DNA from: Kocuria sp.
GTDB taxonomy: Bacteria; Actinomycetota; Actinomycetes; Actinomycetales; Micrococcaceae
Reading direction: 5' to 3'
Assembly (NCBI GenBank): GCA_030524035.1
Contig: JAUNHG010000002.1
Location: 1 to 64,000 of the forward strand
DNA: 64,000 nucleotides
Below are positions 9,645-19,339 of this stretch, piece after piece. Position numbers and translations under genes: made by a program. The notes below the pieces were generated by a model that saw only the letters and a program-made list of their open reading frames with translations, was not told the origin of the DNA and made no database searches. Within the stretch, counting starts at the first letter, position 1, and each line of letters opens with the position of its first letter.

Positions 9645-10834
9645 ATTCCCCGGAAACCGCGCCCTCAGTACCCTCCACCTCCCAGCGTGCTCCGCTGGGT
9701 GTAGGTCATGGGCCCAAGCCATGCGTGGCAGTGCTCTTCGGTGGGATCTCAGCGGAGCACAGCATTTCCTTGATCACGGCTCGTGGGGTGTTGCGTGCTA
9801 TTGACCGTACGCACTGGGATGTGGTGACCGTCGGTATCGCTCGCAGCGGTGAATGGTTCTTGTATTCGCAGGAGCAACTAGAGCAGTTGCTGGACGCCCA
9901 GCCCATCACTGAACTACCGGTGGGTTCTCGCCGTGTTTCTTTGCCACTGGGGCAGCAGGATACGGAGCTGATCGTTACCGATATCAGCCAGACACCCCCT
10001 CAGCTCACCCGGGATCGGCACATTGATGTTGTCCTGCCGTTGCTACACGGGCCGTATGGTGAAGACGGCACATTACAAGGCTTCCTGGAACTCGCTCACG
10101 TTCCCTACGTGGGATGTGGTGTCACAGCTTCTGCAGTGGGCATGGATAAGCACTTTATGAAGATGGCTTTTGAGTCCGCCGGGCTGGAGGTTGGCCCGTA
10201 CGTGGTGGTGCGCGACCGTCTATGGCGTCATGACCCTGACGCCGCTATGGAGCTGGTGGCTACGCTTGGGGGACCGGTGTTTGTGAAACCTGCCCGGGCG
10301 GGGTCCTCGTTTGGGATTACGAAGGTGGAGGATCCTGCCGATCGTGCCGCGCTGCGGGCTGCGATAGACCACGCCCGCGAATTTGACCTCAAGGTGGTCG
10401 TGGAAGCCGGCATTCAGGGACGTGAGATTGAATGCGCCGTGCTGGAAGGCCACGGTGGTCAATCCCCCAGAACGTCATTGCCGGGGGAAATCAAGGTCAC
10501 AGATGAACAAGGGTTTTATGACTTTGACGCCAAATACGTTTCTGACGCGTCAGCGACGCTCAGCTGCCCGGCAGAGGTCCCCGAGCATGTGATCAAGGCT
10601 ATTCGCGAGCAAGCTGCCCGGGCGTTTGATGCCATTGAGGGTGAGGGACTGTGCCGGGCCGACTTTTTTGTGACCCCGGATGAGCGGGTGATCATTAACG
10701 AGGTGAACACTATGCCTGGTTTCACTCCGATCTCAATGTACCCGCGTATGTGGGCTGAGTCCGGCATGGAATACTCTCAGCTGATTGATGAGCTCATGAC
10801 GTTAGCTCTGGAAAGACCCATTGGGTTGCGGTGA
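9641..10834 (+). CDS. ddl: D-alanine--D-alanine ligase
   Basis: 397-residue ATP-grasp ligase that makes D-Ala-D-Ala for peptidoglycan precursors. Visible are VAVLFGGISAEHSISLITA at the N-terminal domain, HGPYGEDGTLQGFLE, the ATP-grasp segment VFVKPARAGSSFGI, the omega-loop region FYDFDAKYVS and the metal-binding EVNTMPGFT. YDFDAKY has the tyrosine typical of Ddl enzymes that make D-Ala-D-Ala rather than D-Ala-D-Lac. The ATGA overlap with gpsA implies coupled translation. Confidence 0.96.
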   Translation: MNSPETAPSVPSTSQRAPLGVGHGPKPCVAVLFGGISAEHSISLITARGVLRAIDRTHWDVVTVGIARSGEWFLYSQEQLEQLLDAQPITELPVGSRRVSLPLGQQDTELIVTDISQTPPQLTRDRHIDVVLPLLHGPYGEDGTLQGFLELAHVPYVGCGVTASAVGMDKHFMKMAFESAGLEVGPYVVVRDRLWRHDPDAAMELVATLGGPVFVKPARAGSSFGITKVEDPADRAALRAAIDHAREFDLKVVVEAGIQGREIECAVLEGHGGQSPRTSLPGEIKVTDEQGFYDFDAKYVSDASATLSCPAEVPEHVIKAIREQAARAFDAIEGEGLCRADFFVTPDERVIINEVNTMPGFTPISMYPRMWAESGMEYSQLIDELMTLALERPIGLR

Positions 10835-11371
10835 TCATCCGCTGTTTGTGGTGACGTCCATTTCTTCCACGGATAGACATTCCCGCTGCTGGTCGACCGT
10901 GGAAACTGCGCTACCAAGGTCAATGAGCGCGGTGGAGGACGCCACGGCGGTGGTGTCGAGGGTGATTTCAAAAGCGGGGACCCTCCCGTAAGTGATGGCG
11001 CGCCAGCGGTCCGGGTCGTCAGTTTCGCGGATGATCCAGTCCACACCGTTGACGCGGTGGCACACATCCGTGGTGGGTTCTGGTGGGGTGACCCCACACC
11101 GAACCACCATGGACGTGGGGTTCCCATAGGCTGTGGTGGCTTGGCTTGTAGTTTCCCGCTGGGTATGACCAGATATTTCGGCGGGCATGGCGAGCATGGC
11201 GGCAGCGCAATCGGGATTTGTTGCGTCTTCAGCGGGTTCCACAGACACGGCGGAGGATGCGCAGGAGGTTAAGACGCCACACAGGACCATGGACAGAGCT
11301 GCCGCACGTAGATGTTTGTTGGCAACACAGGTGTGGCCGTAGGGGCTAGCGAAACCGGGTGCGGTGGGCAT
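10835..11371 (-). CDS. DUF3515-type lipoprotein
   Basis: About 178 residues if translated from 11371. A lipobox LTSC at about residues 34-37 follows a hydrophobic segment, so the protein is probably membrane-anchored outside the cell; a later start at one of the ATG codons nearer the signal peptide is plausible. The mature part has several cysteines (NPDC, VRCG, DVCHR) as in the actinobacterial DUF3515 family, which is usually found between ddl and thiL as here. Function unknown. It runs convergent with ddl with no gap. Confidence 0.8.
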   Translation of the reverse strand: MPTAPGFASPYGHTCVANKHLRAAALSMVLCGVLTSCASSAVSVEPAEDATNPDCAAAMLAMPAEISGHTQRETTSQATTAYGNPTSMVVRCGVTPPEPTTDVCHRVNGVDWIIRETDDPDRWRAITYGRVPAFEITLDTTAVASSTALIDLGSAVSTVDQQRECLSVEEMDVTTNSG

Positions 11372-11395
11372 ATTGACAGTGTAAGTGGTTGCGTG

Positions 11396-11510
11396 GAGGT
11401 GGCAGCACGAATGAAGGCATCTATTTAAGCTTAAAGATATTGAGTGCTGTTATTTCTTTTTGTGCTTAATATGTTAAAAGTGATGGTAATTTGTTGATTG
11501 TGAATATTCC
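11396..11510 (+). promoter_or_regulatory. AT-rich promoter region of thiL
   Basis: This is the most AT-rich stretch of the chromosomal part, with several TTAATA/TTAAAA runs. It lies between the divergent DUF3515 gene and thiL and probably holds the promoter of the thiL-DAK-recG-rsmD run. No riboswitch fold was recognised. Confidence 0.45.
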
Positions 11511-12644
11511 ATGAACCATGAGCATGATCTAAAAGTTGGGGACCTCAGCGAAGCGCACTTGATTCGTCGCTTTGTTCCGCTACTGATGGCTGATACTGCT
11601 ACTGAATCCGAAAACGTGAGTCCTTATCAGCTTTTAGGGCCAGGCGATGACTGTGCGGTAGTGGCCGCGCCGGATCAGCGGTTTGTGATTTCCACCGATA
11701 CCCAGGTGCAAGGTCAAGATTTTGAATTGACGTGGCCCAGTGGTGTGGAGCCTTCGGGTGCGGATACTGGGCACAAATGCGCTACCCAAAACCTGGCAGA
11801 CGCCGCAGCCATGGGGGCAGTGCCATCTGCCTTAGTCATTTCGCTGACCCTGCCCCAACATACCCCTGTGCGCTGGGTGGAAGACTTTGCCCGTGGGGTG
11901 CGTGCCGGAACCATAGCGTGCGGCGCACCACAGTGTTACGTGGTGGGTGGAGACCTTGGAGCAGGTCGAGAGATCTCTGTGACAGCCACCGTGACCGGGG
12001 ACCTTGAAGGCAGACACCCGGTGCGCCGTCATGGTGCCCGCCCTGGTGACATGGTGGTTTTGGCTGGTCATGTGGGGCGAGCGGCAGCTGGATTGGATCT
12101 TTTGCGTAGCGCCACATACAAACCTGGACGTAACGCATCTCTCGACGCTTTGGTGGATAGCCAGCTACGTCCTGTATCCCCGGTGGTCATGGGAGCGCAG
12201 CTAGCACAGGTTGGTGCCACCAGCATGATCGATGTATCGGATGGTCTGGTGCGGGACCTTTCCCGCATCGCTGAGGCATCCGGGGTGAATATGGTCCTTG
12301 AGCCGCATGCCCTAGAACAGTTGGGCGCCGAGCTCGGACGTGCTGCGGATCTGCTGGGGGTGGATCCGCTTCACTGGGTACTGCACGGGGGAGAAGACCA
12401 TGGTTTGCTTTCCACACTTCCTCCGGAGACCACGTTGCCGCCTGGGGTATGTCCTATAGGCTCGGTGCTGGCCATGCCCCCGGGTAAGCCGTTAGAACAG
12501 GTGGCGATCACAGAACCCCACGGTGATCCTTCACGATTGGAGGCCGAACAACGAGTATGGGTATCGGACACTCCAGTGAATCAGCTCCCCGGAAGTTTAC
12601 GGGAGCGGGGATGGGACCATTTTGAACCAAAAGATGGCTTCTAA
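11511..12644 (+). CDS. thiL: Thiamine-monophosphate kinase
   Basis: 377-residue member of the ThiL/PurM superfamily that phosphorylates thiamine monophosphate to the active cofactor. LGPGDDCAVV near residue 43 and STDTQV bind Mg-ATP. HKCATQNLADAAAMGA, VVGGDLG and MIDVSDGLVRDLSRIA complete the family pattern. The C-terminal 35 residues extend past the core and overlap the next gene by 23 bases. Confidence 0.93.
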   Translation: MNHEHDLKVGDLSEAHLIRRFVPLLMADTATESENVSPYQLLGPGDDCAVVAAPDQRFVISTDTQVQGQDFELTWPSGVEPSGADTGHKCATQNLADAAAMGAVPSALVISLTLPQHTPVRWVEDFARGVRAGTIACGAPQCYVVGGDLGAGREISVTATVTGDLEGRHPVRRHGARPGDMVVLAGHVGRAAAGLDLLRSATYKPGRNASLDALVDSQLRPVSPVVMGAQLAQVGATSMIDVSDGLVRDLSRIAEASGVNMVLEPHALEQLGAELGRAADLLGVDPLHWVLHGGEDHGLLSTLPPETTLPPGVCPIGSVLAMPPGKPLEQVAITEPHGDPSRLEAEQRVWVSDTPVNQLPGSLRERGWDHFEPKDGF

Positions 12645-13647
12645 CGCTGCGGCCGTACGTCGATGGCTGGAAACAGCTGCCGACGATCTGCGTGACCGTG
12701 CGGATCTACTCAACGTACTCAACGTCTTTCCCTTCGCTGATGCGGATACAGGTAGCAACCTGAGCGCAACGGTGCAAACCGCTGCACAAGCTGCGCAAGT
12801 GATCGAAACATCGGACTTGAGCGAGCTCATTACCTTGGCGGGGCAAGCCGCTTTAGAAGAAGCGCGTGGAAATTCAGGGACATTATTTGCCGTTTTCCTG
12901 GCAGCCATGGGGGAAGGGCTGGGGGAGGCGCCGCGGCTCCACGCAGAAGCTTTGGCGAGTGGACTCAGTGCAGGCTCCGTTCGTGCGTGGTCTGTGCTGA
13001 CGGACCCTGTGGCCGGAACCATGTTGTCAGTGCTGACGGAGGTAGCGGCAATACCTGTTCCAGAACACGGAGAACCGGGTTCCAACCAGCAGTTATTGCT
13101 GTATCTACAGCAGGTGCTGTCGGCAGCTCAGCGGGCTGTCCTAGATTCCGGGCGGGACCAGGAAATCCTGTGCGGAAAACGTCATGTGGACGCGGGGGCT
13201 TTGGGGATGCTGATCATTTTGGATGCCTTGCGCCGGGTAATTTCTGGTCAACCCCAGGACTTCCTTCAGCCTGTTGAAGACGTTGTGGCACAACTCCCCG
13301 CAGATCTCCTGACTCAGTCGCCTCAGTCCTGTGGGCCTGGCGTAACGCAGGTGGACTCCGGAGTAGATCGTTGGGTGGAAGTGATGGTCACCATGGATAT
13401 GACGGCGTTAGGGGCAGCTACTGTTCGCCATGAACTCGCTGAAATGGGCGATAGTGTGATCGTATCCGCTGTGTCCCAGATTGATGCTGATCAGTGGCGG
13501 TGGCGGGTGCACGCCCATGTACCGGAACAACAGGCGGCTTTGGAAGTTTTGCGCCAGCATGGAGATCCGCGCAGCGTCACCGTGGTCAAATTATCGGTTG
13601 AACAGTCACTTCCTCCCTATCCCACGGCGGATACTGGCTTGTCATGA
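12622..13647 (+). CDS. DAK2-domain protein (FakA/DhaL-like)
   Basis: 341 residues. The DAK2 domain shows LNVFPFADADTGSNLSATV near residue 30 (Asp residues that hold Mg-nucleotide), ARGNSGTLFAVFLAAM, and HVDAGALGMLIILDAL. This is the kinase-domain signature found in fatty-acid kinase FakA and dihydroxyacetone kinases. The C-terminal half resembles the short FakA middle domain. TTG 12622 is preferred because GGGAGCGGGG lies 11 bases upstream; ATG 12634 is the alternative. It sits between thiL and recG, its usual place in Micrococcales. The substrate is not certain. Confidence 0.85.
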   Translation: MNQKMASNAAAVRRWLETAADDLRDRADLLNVLNVFPFADADTGSNLSATVQTAAQAAQVIETSDLSELITLAGQAALEEARGNSGTLFAVFLAAMGEGLGEAPRLHAEALASGLSAGSVRAWSVLTDPVAGTMLSVLTEVAAIPVPEHGEPGSNQQLLLYLQQVLSAAQRAVLDSGRDQEILCGKRHVDAGALGMLIILDALRRVISGQPQDFLQPVEDVVAQLPADLLTQSPQSCGPGVTQVDSGVDRWVEVMVTMDMTALGAATVRHELAEMGDSVIVSAVSQIDADQWRWRVHAHVPEQQAALEVLRQHGDPRSVTVVKLSVEQSLPPYPTADTGLS

Positions 13648-15872
13648 ACGTTGGTAAACCCCCGAGGGGCGGGGACTTAGACCGCTTGTTGGCTGATGTA
13701 TTAGGTACGCGGCAAGCACGGGCACTAGAGGAGAATCTGGGGTTACGGACCTTCGGCGACATCCTGGACTATGCCCCCCGGCGTCTGGTGCACAGGGGTG
13801 AACTGAGTTCTTTCGACGACCTTGAACTCGAAACCCACGCAAGTGTGGTGGCGGAAGTTGTCCGCGTAAACACCCGCAGAATGCGTCATCGTAAGGGCTC
13901 CATTACGGAAGTAACCATCACTGATCGCTCCGGGCAGGCCACAGGCCACAGCGTGAATGACGGCGGCGGAAGTGTGATGACGCTGAGTTTTTTCAACGCA
14001 TGGACAGCCGCCCGTGAACTCGTCACCGGAACACACGCTCTGTTCAGCGGTAAAGTCACGCTGTACAAGGGCGAGCGCACCATGACTAACCCGCACTACG
14101 CTCCGTTAGACCCTGAAGATGACGTGGAATCCCAGGATGTTTTGGCGGATGCAGGTGCCCCCATCGTCGTGTATCCGGCCACAGCAAAAGTCCCCAGCGA
14201 TCGAATTGCTGCCGCTGCGGCTGTGGTGCTCCGCAATATTGACTGGTCTACGGTGGAAGATCCACTGCCTCCGGGGGTCGTGAAACGGCATACGTACCCT
14301 AATCTGCCCGAAACCTATCGTGACCTGCATCGACCCTCGGATGAATCCTGTTGGTACCGTGCAAAAGCGCGGCTGCGTCACACGGAAGCCCTCATACTCC
14401 AAACCGCGTTGGTGCGGCGGCGGCGTGTGCTTATGCAGCGACCTGCGCTACCCCTAGAGGGGGGTTCTGGGTGGCTGAGGGAGAGATTTGATGCGTCACT
14501 ACCTTTTGATCTCACACCAGGTCAAGAGGAGGTTAGTGCGCAAATTGCCCAAGATTTAGCACGTGAGCACCCCATGAATCGTTTGTTGCAAGGTGACGTG
14601 GGATCGGGGAAAACCGTGGTAGCGCTGCGCGCCATGCTGCAAGCCGTGGACTCCGGGGCGCAGGCAGTATTGCTAGCCCCCACCGAAGTTTTAGCAACCC
14701 AGCATTATGCGTCAGTGCAAACAGCCATGGGGCCGTTGGCCCAGGGCGGGCTTTTAGGTGGAGATCCTGAGGGCACTCGGGTGGTGCTGCTCACCGGTTC
14801 CATGACACAAGCTGCTCGCAAAAAAGTTCTGTTAGATATAGCCAGTGGTGAAGCCGGGATTGTGATTGGTACTCACGCGGTGCTTTCTGAGGCAGTTCAC
14901 TTCTTCAAACTGGGCCTGGTCGTAGTGGATGAACAACACCGCTTTGGCGTTGAACAGCGCGACCGCCTGCGGGATGCAGGACAAATGGCCGTGCACCTGC
15001 TGGTGATGACCGCTACGCCAATCCCGCGTACCGTTGCCATGACCGTATTTGGTGATTTGGATGTCTCTGTGCTGGAGGGGTTCCCGGGTGGGCGGCAACC
15101 AATTACCACGCACGTCGTGGGGCTATGGGAACACCCGCACTGGGAACAGCGGATTCTGGAACGAGCGTGCGAAGAAATCGCATCGGGTCGACAAGTGTAT
15201 TTTGTGGCCCCGAAAATCGGTGACGACAACGCTGCCCAGCCCCAAACTTCAGAAGAAGACGTGGTCTCAACCCAGTCGTTGCGCCAGATGATCGCTGATT
15301 CTTCTGCCCTGGCTGATGTATCGAGCGCGGTGCTCCACGGCCGGCTGGATTCGACGGAAAAGACAACCACCATGGAGGCATTCGCGGCAGGGGACGTTGA
15401 GCTGTTGGTTTGCACCACCGTGGTGGAAGTGGGGGTGGATGTGCCAAACGCCACGTTCATGGTGATTTTTGATGCTGACCGATTCGGCATCTCGCAACTG
15501 CACCAGTTGCGTGGGCGCGTTGGCCGAGGGGAACACCCCAGCACATGTTTGCTGGTCACACGATGTGAACCTGATCATCCTTCCCGGCAAAGGATTGATG
15601 CCGTGGCCGCCACCACAGATGGTTTTGAACTAGCTCAAGCCGATCTGGCACTGCGGCGTGAAGGGGACATTCTGGGGGATGCGCAGTCGGGTGGGCGGAG
15701 TACGTTGCGGCTGCTACGAGCTTTAGATGACGCACGTGTGATTGAAACCGCGCGAGAAGAAGCCACGGCAATCCTGGATACCGACCCCACACTCACACGT
15801 CACGCTCCTTTGGCAATGGCAATTGATGCTTATCTGGATGAAGACACGGAAAAGTACCTGGAGCGTGGATAG
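13644..15872 (+). CDS. recG: ATP-dependent DNA helicase RecG
   Basis: 742-residue RecG, which remodels stalled forks and Holliday junctions. After the wedge/OB region come helicase motif I LLQGDVGSGKTVVALRA (near residue 316), DEQHRFGVEQRD (motif II, near 428), TATPIPRT and the C-terminal helicase domain with QLRGRVGRGEHPSTCLL. It overlaps the DAK gene by ATGA and touches rsmD by one base at the stop, so the run is one operon. Confidence 0.97.
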   Translation: MNVGKPPRGGDLDRLLADVLGTRQARALEENLGLRTFGDILDYAPRRLVHRGELSSFDDLELETHASVVAEVVRVNTRRMRHRKGSITEVTITDRSGQATGHSVNDGGGSVMTLSFFNAWTAARELVTGTHALFSGKVTLYKGERTMTNPHYAPLDPEDDVESQDVLADAGAPIVVYPATAKVPSDRIAAAAAVVLRNIDWSTVEDPLPPGVVKRHTYPNLPETYRDLHRPSDESCWYRAKARLRHTEALILQTALVRRRRVLMQRPALPLEGGSGWLRERFDASLPFDLTPGQEEVSAQIAQDLAREHPMNRLLQGDVGSGKTVVALRAMLQAVDSGAQAVLLAPTEVLATQHYASVQTAMGPLAQGGLLGGDPEGTRVVLLTGSMTQAARKKVLLDIASGEAGIVIGTHAVLSEAVHFFKLGLVVVDEQHRFGVEQRDRLRDAGQMAVHLLVMTATPIPRTVAMTVFGDLDVSVLEGFPGGRQPITTHVVGLWEHPHWEQRILERACEEIASGRQVYFVAPKIGDDNAAQPQTSEEDVVSTQSLRQMIADSSALADVSSAVLHGRLDSTEKTTTMEAFAAGDVELLVCTTVVEVGVDVPNATFMVIFDADRFGISQLHQLRGRVGRGEHPSTCLLVTRCEPDHPSRQRIDAVAATTDGFELAQADLALRREGDILGDAQSGGRSTLRLLRALDDARVIETAREEATAILDTDPTLTRHAPLAMAIDAYLDEDTEKYLERG

Positions 15873-16438
15873 TGAGTCGGATTATCGCTGGAGCTGCTGG
15901 GGGACTACGTCTGGCGTCAGTGCCAGGAGACGCTACCCGGCCCACCACTGATCGGGTCAAAGAATCCATATTTTCTAAGTTGGATGCCTGGGGCATGTTG
16001 CGCGACGCGCGAGTGCTGGACCTGTATGCAGGTTCCGGTGCGCTGGGGTGTGAGGCAGCCAGCCGTGGGGCAGCCCGTGTGGAGCTAGTCGATAACGCGC
16101 CCAAGGCCTGTGCAGCAGCTACCGCTAATGCACAGCTCGTCAACCGGGTTTTGGGGACGGGCACAGTGACGGTTCGTCGTAAGAACGTCACCACCTATAT
16201 GACCCGCCATACGGGGCCATGGGATGTGGTGCTGGCTGACCCCCCATACCCATTATCAGAGCTAGAGGTCATGGAATTCTTGGCTTGCCTTCCGGGGCAG
16301 TTGGGGAAAGGCGCGGTGATCGTGTTGGAACGCTCCGCACGTTCGCCAGAACCCGTGTGGCCCACCGGAATACGGTTGCTGGAATCCTCCAGACACGGTG
16401 AAACCATGGTCTGGTACGCCGAAGAAGATCTCTCCTGA
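15872..16438 (+). CDS. rsmD: 16S rRNA (guanine966-N2)-methyltransferase
   Basis: 188-residue RsmD, an SAM-dependent enzyme acting on 16S rRNA. Visible are GGLRLASVPGDATRPTTDRVKES at the N-terminus, the SAM-binding LDLYAGSGALGCEAASRGA and the catalytic DPPYPL (near residue 123). GTG 15872 overlaps the recG stop TAG. Confidence 0.95.
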   Translation: MSRIIAGAAGGLRLASVPGDATRPTTDRVKESIFSKLDAWGMLRDARVLDLYAGSGALGCEAASRGAARVELVDNAPKACAAATANAQLVNRVLGTGTVTVRRKNVTTYMTRHTGPWDVVLADPPYPLSELEVMEFLACLPGQLGKGAVIVLERSARSPEPVWPTGIRLLESSRHGETMVWYAEEDLS

Positions 16439-16585
16439 ATTTAAGAAACGCCCGGGCATGGGGGCGCTGTCATGGATTTTCATCTAGGGCTCATATCGGG
16501 GTTGCAGGGTGTGGCCGGTTATGCAGCTGTCTGATAGCTGCCACGGTTTTAAGCACGTATAAGGCGTGCAAGGAGGATCCCTGCG

Positions 16586-17932
16586 GTGAAAATGACGGTT
16601 TTGGGCACCGGATATTTGGGCACAACCCATGCGGCGTCCATGGCGGAAATGGGTTTTGAGGTCATGGGACTGGATGTTGATCCGGCCAAAGTGGAGGCTT
16701 TGTCTGCTGGGGTTTTGCCGTTTCATGAGCCCGGCCTAGGTGAGTTATTGAAAAAACACGTGGAGTCGGGCCGGTTGCGTTTCACAACTGATTACGCGGA
16801 AGCGGGAGCATTTGGGGACGTTCATTTTGTGGGTGTGGGTACTCCACAACGAGCAGGATCCTATGCGGCGGATATGCAGTACGTGGATTCTGCGGTGGCC
16901 TCGATTGCTCGTCACTCACACCACGATGCCGTGATTGTTGGCAAGTCCACGGTCCCCGTGGGATCAGCGCGGCGTCTGCGGTCCTTGGCCAAGGAAAACG
17001 CGCCGAAGGGCGTGGACGTGGATTTGGTGTGGAACCCTGAGTTCCTGCGTGAGGGGCATGGGGTGGAAGACACCTTGCACCCAGACCGCATGGTGTTGGG
17101 CTTGCCGGATGATACTGATCACGCGGATAACGCTGCGCGACTGGAGGGAATCATGCGTGAGGTGTATGGCCAACAGTTAGCCGCGAACACTCCGTTAATT
17201 GTCGCCGATTACGAAACGGCGGAATTGGTCAAAGTGGCCGCAAACTCTTTTTTGGCCACCAAAATTAGCTTCATCAATGCGTTATCGGAACTCACGGAGG
17301 CTGTGGGCGGGGATATCCGGACTCTTGCCGATGCCATGGGCATGGATGAACGCATTGGGCGGAAATTCCTCAGCGCCGGTGTTGGTTTTGGCGGTGGGTG
17401 TTTACCCAAAGACATTAGGGCATTGCGTGCCAGGGCTTCTGAGCTCGGTGTGGATCAGGCAGTTCGATTCTTGGCCGAAATTGACGACATTAACACCCGC
17501 CGTCGTGACCACACCGTGGATGTGATCACCCAGATGCTTGGCGGTACGGTGATGGGGCGTCAAATTGCGGTACTCGGGGCAGCTTTTAAGCCGGAGTCTG
17601 ATGATGTTCGTGACTCTCCCGCTTTGGATATTGCTGCCCGTTTGCATTCGATTGGCGCTGATGTGCACGTTTACGACCCCAAGGCGAATCACAACGCCGC
17701 CAAGCGGTACCCCCGGGTGGACTATGTAGATTCCTTGGCGCAGGCTGTTGCTCGCGCAGAGGTGGTTGTTCTGCTCACGGAATGGGATGAATTCCGCACC
17801 ATGACCCCGGATCAGCTGGGTCCTTTAGTCAAGTCACGGCAGATTTTGGATGGCCGGAACGTGCTGGACCCCGCAATGTGGAGGGATGCCGGGTGGACTT
17901 ACCGTGCCTTGGGGCGTCAGACCACGAACTGA
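16586..17932 (+). CDS. ugd: UDP-glucose 6-dehydrogenase
   Basis: 448 residues. It oxidises UDP-glucose to UDP-glucuronate, a precursor of cell-surface polysaccharides. The NAD-binding motif GTGYLGTTHAASMAEMG is at the N-terminus, NPEFLREGHGVEDT in the middle, and the catalytic cysteine lies in GGGCLPKD near residue 271. The C-terminal UDP-binding domain has FKPESDDVRDSPA. GTG 16586 follows AAGGAGG at a standard distance. It stands alone between rsmD and coaD with its own 147-bp upstream region. Confidence 0.93.
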   Translation: MKMTVLGTGYLGTTHAASMAEMGFEVMGLDVDPAKVEALSAGVLPFHEPGLGELLKKHVESGRLRFTTDYAEAGAFGDVHFVGVGTPQRAGSYAADMQYVDSAVASIARHSHHDAVIVGKSTVPVGSARRLRSLAKENAPKGVDVDLVWNPEFLREGHGVEDTLHPDRMVLGLPDDTDHADNAARLEGIMREVYGQQLAANTPLIVADYETAELVKVAANSFLATKISFINALSELTEAVGGDIRTLADAMGMDERIGRKFLSAGVGFGGGCLPKDIRALRARASELGVDQAVRFLAEIDDINTRRRDHTVDVITQMLGGTVMGRQIAVLGAAFKPESDDVRDSPALDIAARLHSIGADVHVYDPKANHNAAKRYPRVDYVDSLAQAVARAEVVVLLTEWDEFRTMTPDQLGPLVKSRQILDGRNVLDPAMWRDAGWTYRALGRQTTN

Positions 17933-17961
17933 TATGACGTGTTGCGCGTTACGGTTGGTCC

Positions 17962-18456
17962 ATGACCCACACATTTGTTCGTCGCGTGATCTGCCCGGGG
18001 TCTTTTGACCCCATCCACCGCGGGCACGTGGACATAGTGCGCCGTGCGGCTGTGTTGTTCCCGGAGGTAGTGGTGGCCGTCAGCAATAACCCACACAAGA
18101 CCTACCTTTTTGACCGTGAGCAACGATTGCATTTGGTGAGAGAGTCGTTGGCAGGCATAGACGGCGTGGTTGTTGAACCCCTGGACGACGGGTTGGTGGC
18201 GCATTATGCCAGGCGACGCGATGCTGTGGCGTTGGTCAAAGGCTTGAGGTCAGGTCAGGATTATGAGTATGAACTTCCCATGGCCTCCATGAATACGACC
18301 TTGGCCGACGTCGAAACCGTGTTCTTGCCAGCGGCCCCACAAGTGCTGCATATATCTTCTAGTTTGGTGAAAGAAATTCACGGGCTGGGTGGGGATGTTT
18401 CCGGTTTTGTGCCGGAGCCGGTTTATGCGGCGTTGCAGCAACAGGTTTCCCACTGA
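17962..18456 (+). CDS. coaD: Pantetheine-phosphate adenylyltransferase
   Basis: 164-residue nucleotidyltransferase of CoA synthesis. PGSFDPIHRGHVDIVRRA contains the HxGH motif, KGLRSGQDYEYE and the ISSSLVKEI motif follow. Length and motifs are standard. Confidence 0.97.
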   Translation: MTHTFVRRVICPGSFDPIHRGHVDIVRRAAVLFPEVVVAVSNNPHKTYLFDREQRLHLVRESLAGIDGVVVEPLDDGLVAHYARRRDAVALVKGLRSGQDYEYELPMASMNTTLADVETVFLPAAPQVLHISSSLVKEIHGLGGDVSGFVPEPVYAALQQQVSH

Positions 18457-18558
18457 CAGGCAATATAAAGGTTCGCCACGCCGTGGAAACCCGGTTGAGC
18501 ATCACCAAACCCACCGAGTAGCATAGGCAACCGGCATTGGATCTAGCAGGAGCTAATC

Positions 18559-19128
18559 ATCGTACGCAGGACACCAACACCCCTGACCATTAACGTCAGG
18601 GATTTGGAGCACCGTCCGGGGTCGATGCGCACCTGGGAAGAAACAGTGCCCGCGCCACATGATTTTGGCAATGCACTGATTGGGGCCCCCGAAGGCTCCG
18701 CAATGGTGTGTGACCTAAAACTTGAATCCGTCCATGATGGAATCCTGGTTTCTGGTGATGTCACCATTACTCTTGAAGGTCAGTGCAGTCGCTGCCTTGA
18801 CCCGGTCACCGATCAGTTGGTGGTCGATGTGCAGGAACTCTTCCTGTTTGACGCTTCTTCTGAGGTTCAGGAAGAAGATGGCGAGGCCGACGAGCTGTAC
18901 GAAGTCCAGGACGAGACCATTGACCTGGAACCCATGCTTCGGGACGCGGCGATTACCAAGCTGCCGTTCCAACCGGTGTGCCGGGAGGACTGCGAAGGTC
19001 TGTGCGCCCAGTGCGGCGTGCGCCTGGAGGAGGACCCCGGTCATCGACACGAAGTGATTGATCCGCGGTGGAGCGCCCTGGAGGGGCTGTTTGACGCGGA
19101 CAACACCACAACGAGAGAAGAGAGATAG
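18559..19128 (+). CDS. DUF177 (YceD-like) protein, probable ATC start
   Basis: About 190 residues. The family is linked to large-subunit ribosome biogenesis and normally precedes rpmF, as here. The zinc-type pattern [20 protein letters not shown] is near the C-terminus, and QCSRCLDPV in the middle is typical. The start is unusual. AGGAG at 18548-18552 is followed at six bases by ATC (18559), and the frame is closed by TAG at 18544. No ATG, GTG or TTG occurs before TTG 18604, which lacks a well-spaced binding site and would cut away the N-terminal strand [14 protein letters not shown] that the family has. I give ATC 18559; TTG 18604 is the conservative alternative. Confidence 0.8.
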   Translation: MVRRTPTPLTINVRDLEHRPGSMRTWEETVPAPHDFGNALIGAPEGSAMVCDLKLESVHDGILVSGDVTITLEGQCSRCLDPVTDQLVVDVQELFLFDASSEVQEEDGEADELYEVQDETIDLEPMLRDAAITKLPFQPVCREDCEGLCAQCGVRLEEDPGHRHEVIDPRWSALEGLFDADNTTTREER

Positions 19129-19130
19129 CA

Positions 19131-19334
19131 GTGGCTGTTCCCAAGAGGAAGCTCTCGCGTGCTAACACGCGTATGCGCCGTTCACAGTGGAAGGCTAAGG
19201 CCCCCAAGCTGATTCGTTCCGTCGAAAACGGCAAGACCGTTTATAGCTTGCCCCACCAGGCTAAGCTGGTGACCGATTCCGTGGGCACCGCCTTGTACTA
19301 CGAGTACAAGGGACGCAAGGTAGCCGACGCCTGA
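19131..19334 (+). CDS. rpmF: 50S ribosomal protein L32
   Basis: 67 residues starting at GTG 19131. [20 protein letters not shown] is the L32 N-terminus. There is no CxxC pair, so this is the zinc-independent form found in many actinobacteria. It lies two bases after the DUF177 stop and five bases before rnc. Confidence 0.97.
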   Translation: MAVPKRKLSRANTRMRRSQWKAKAPKLIRSVENGKTVYSLPHQAKLVTDSVGTALYYEYKGRKVADA

Positions 19335-19339
19335 TAACG

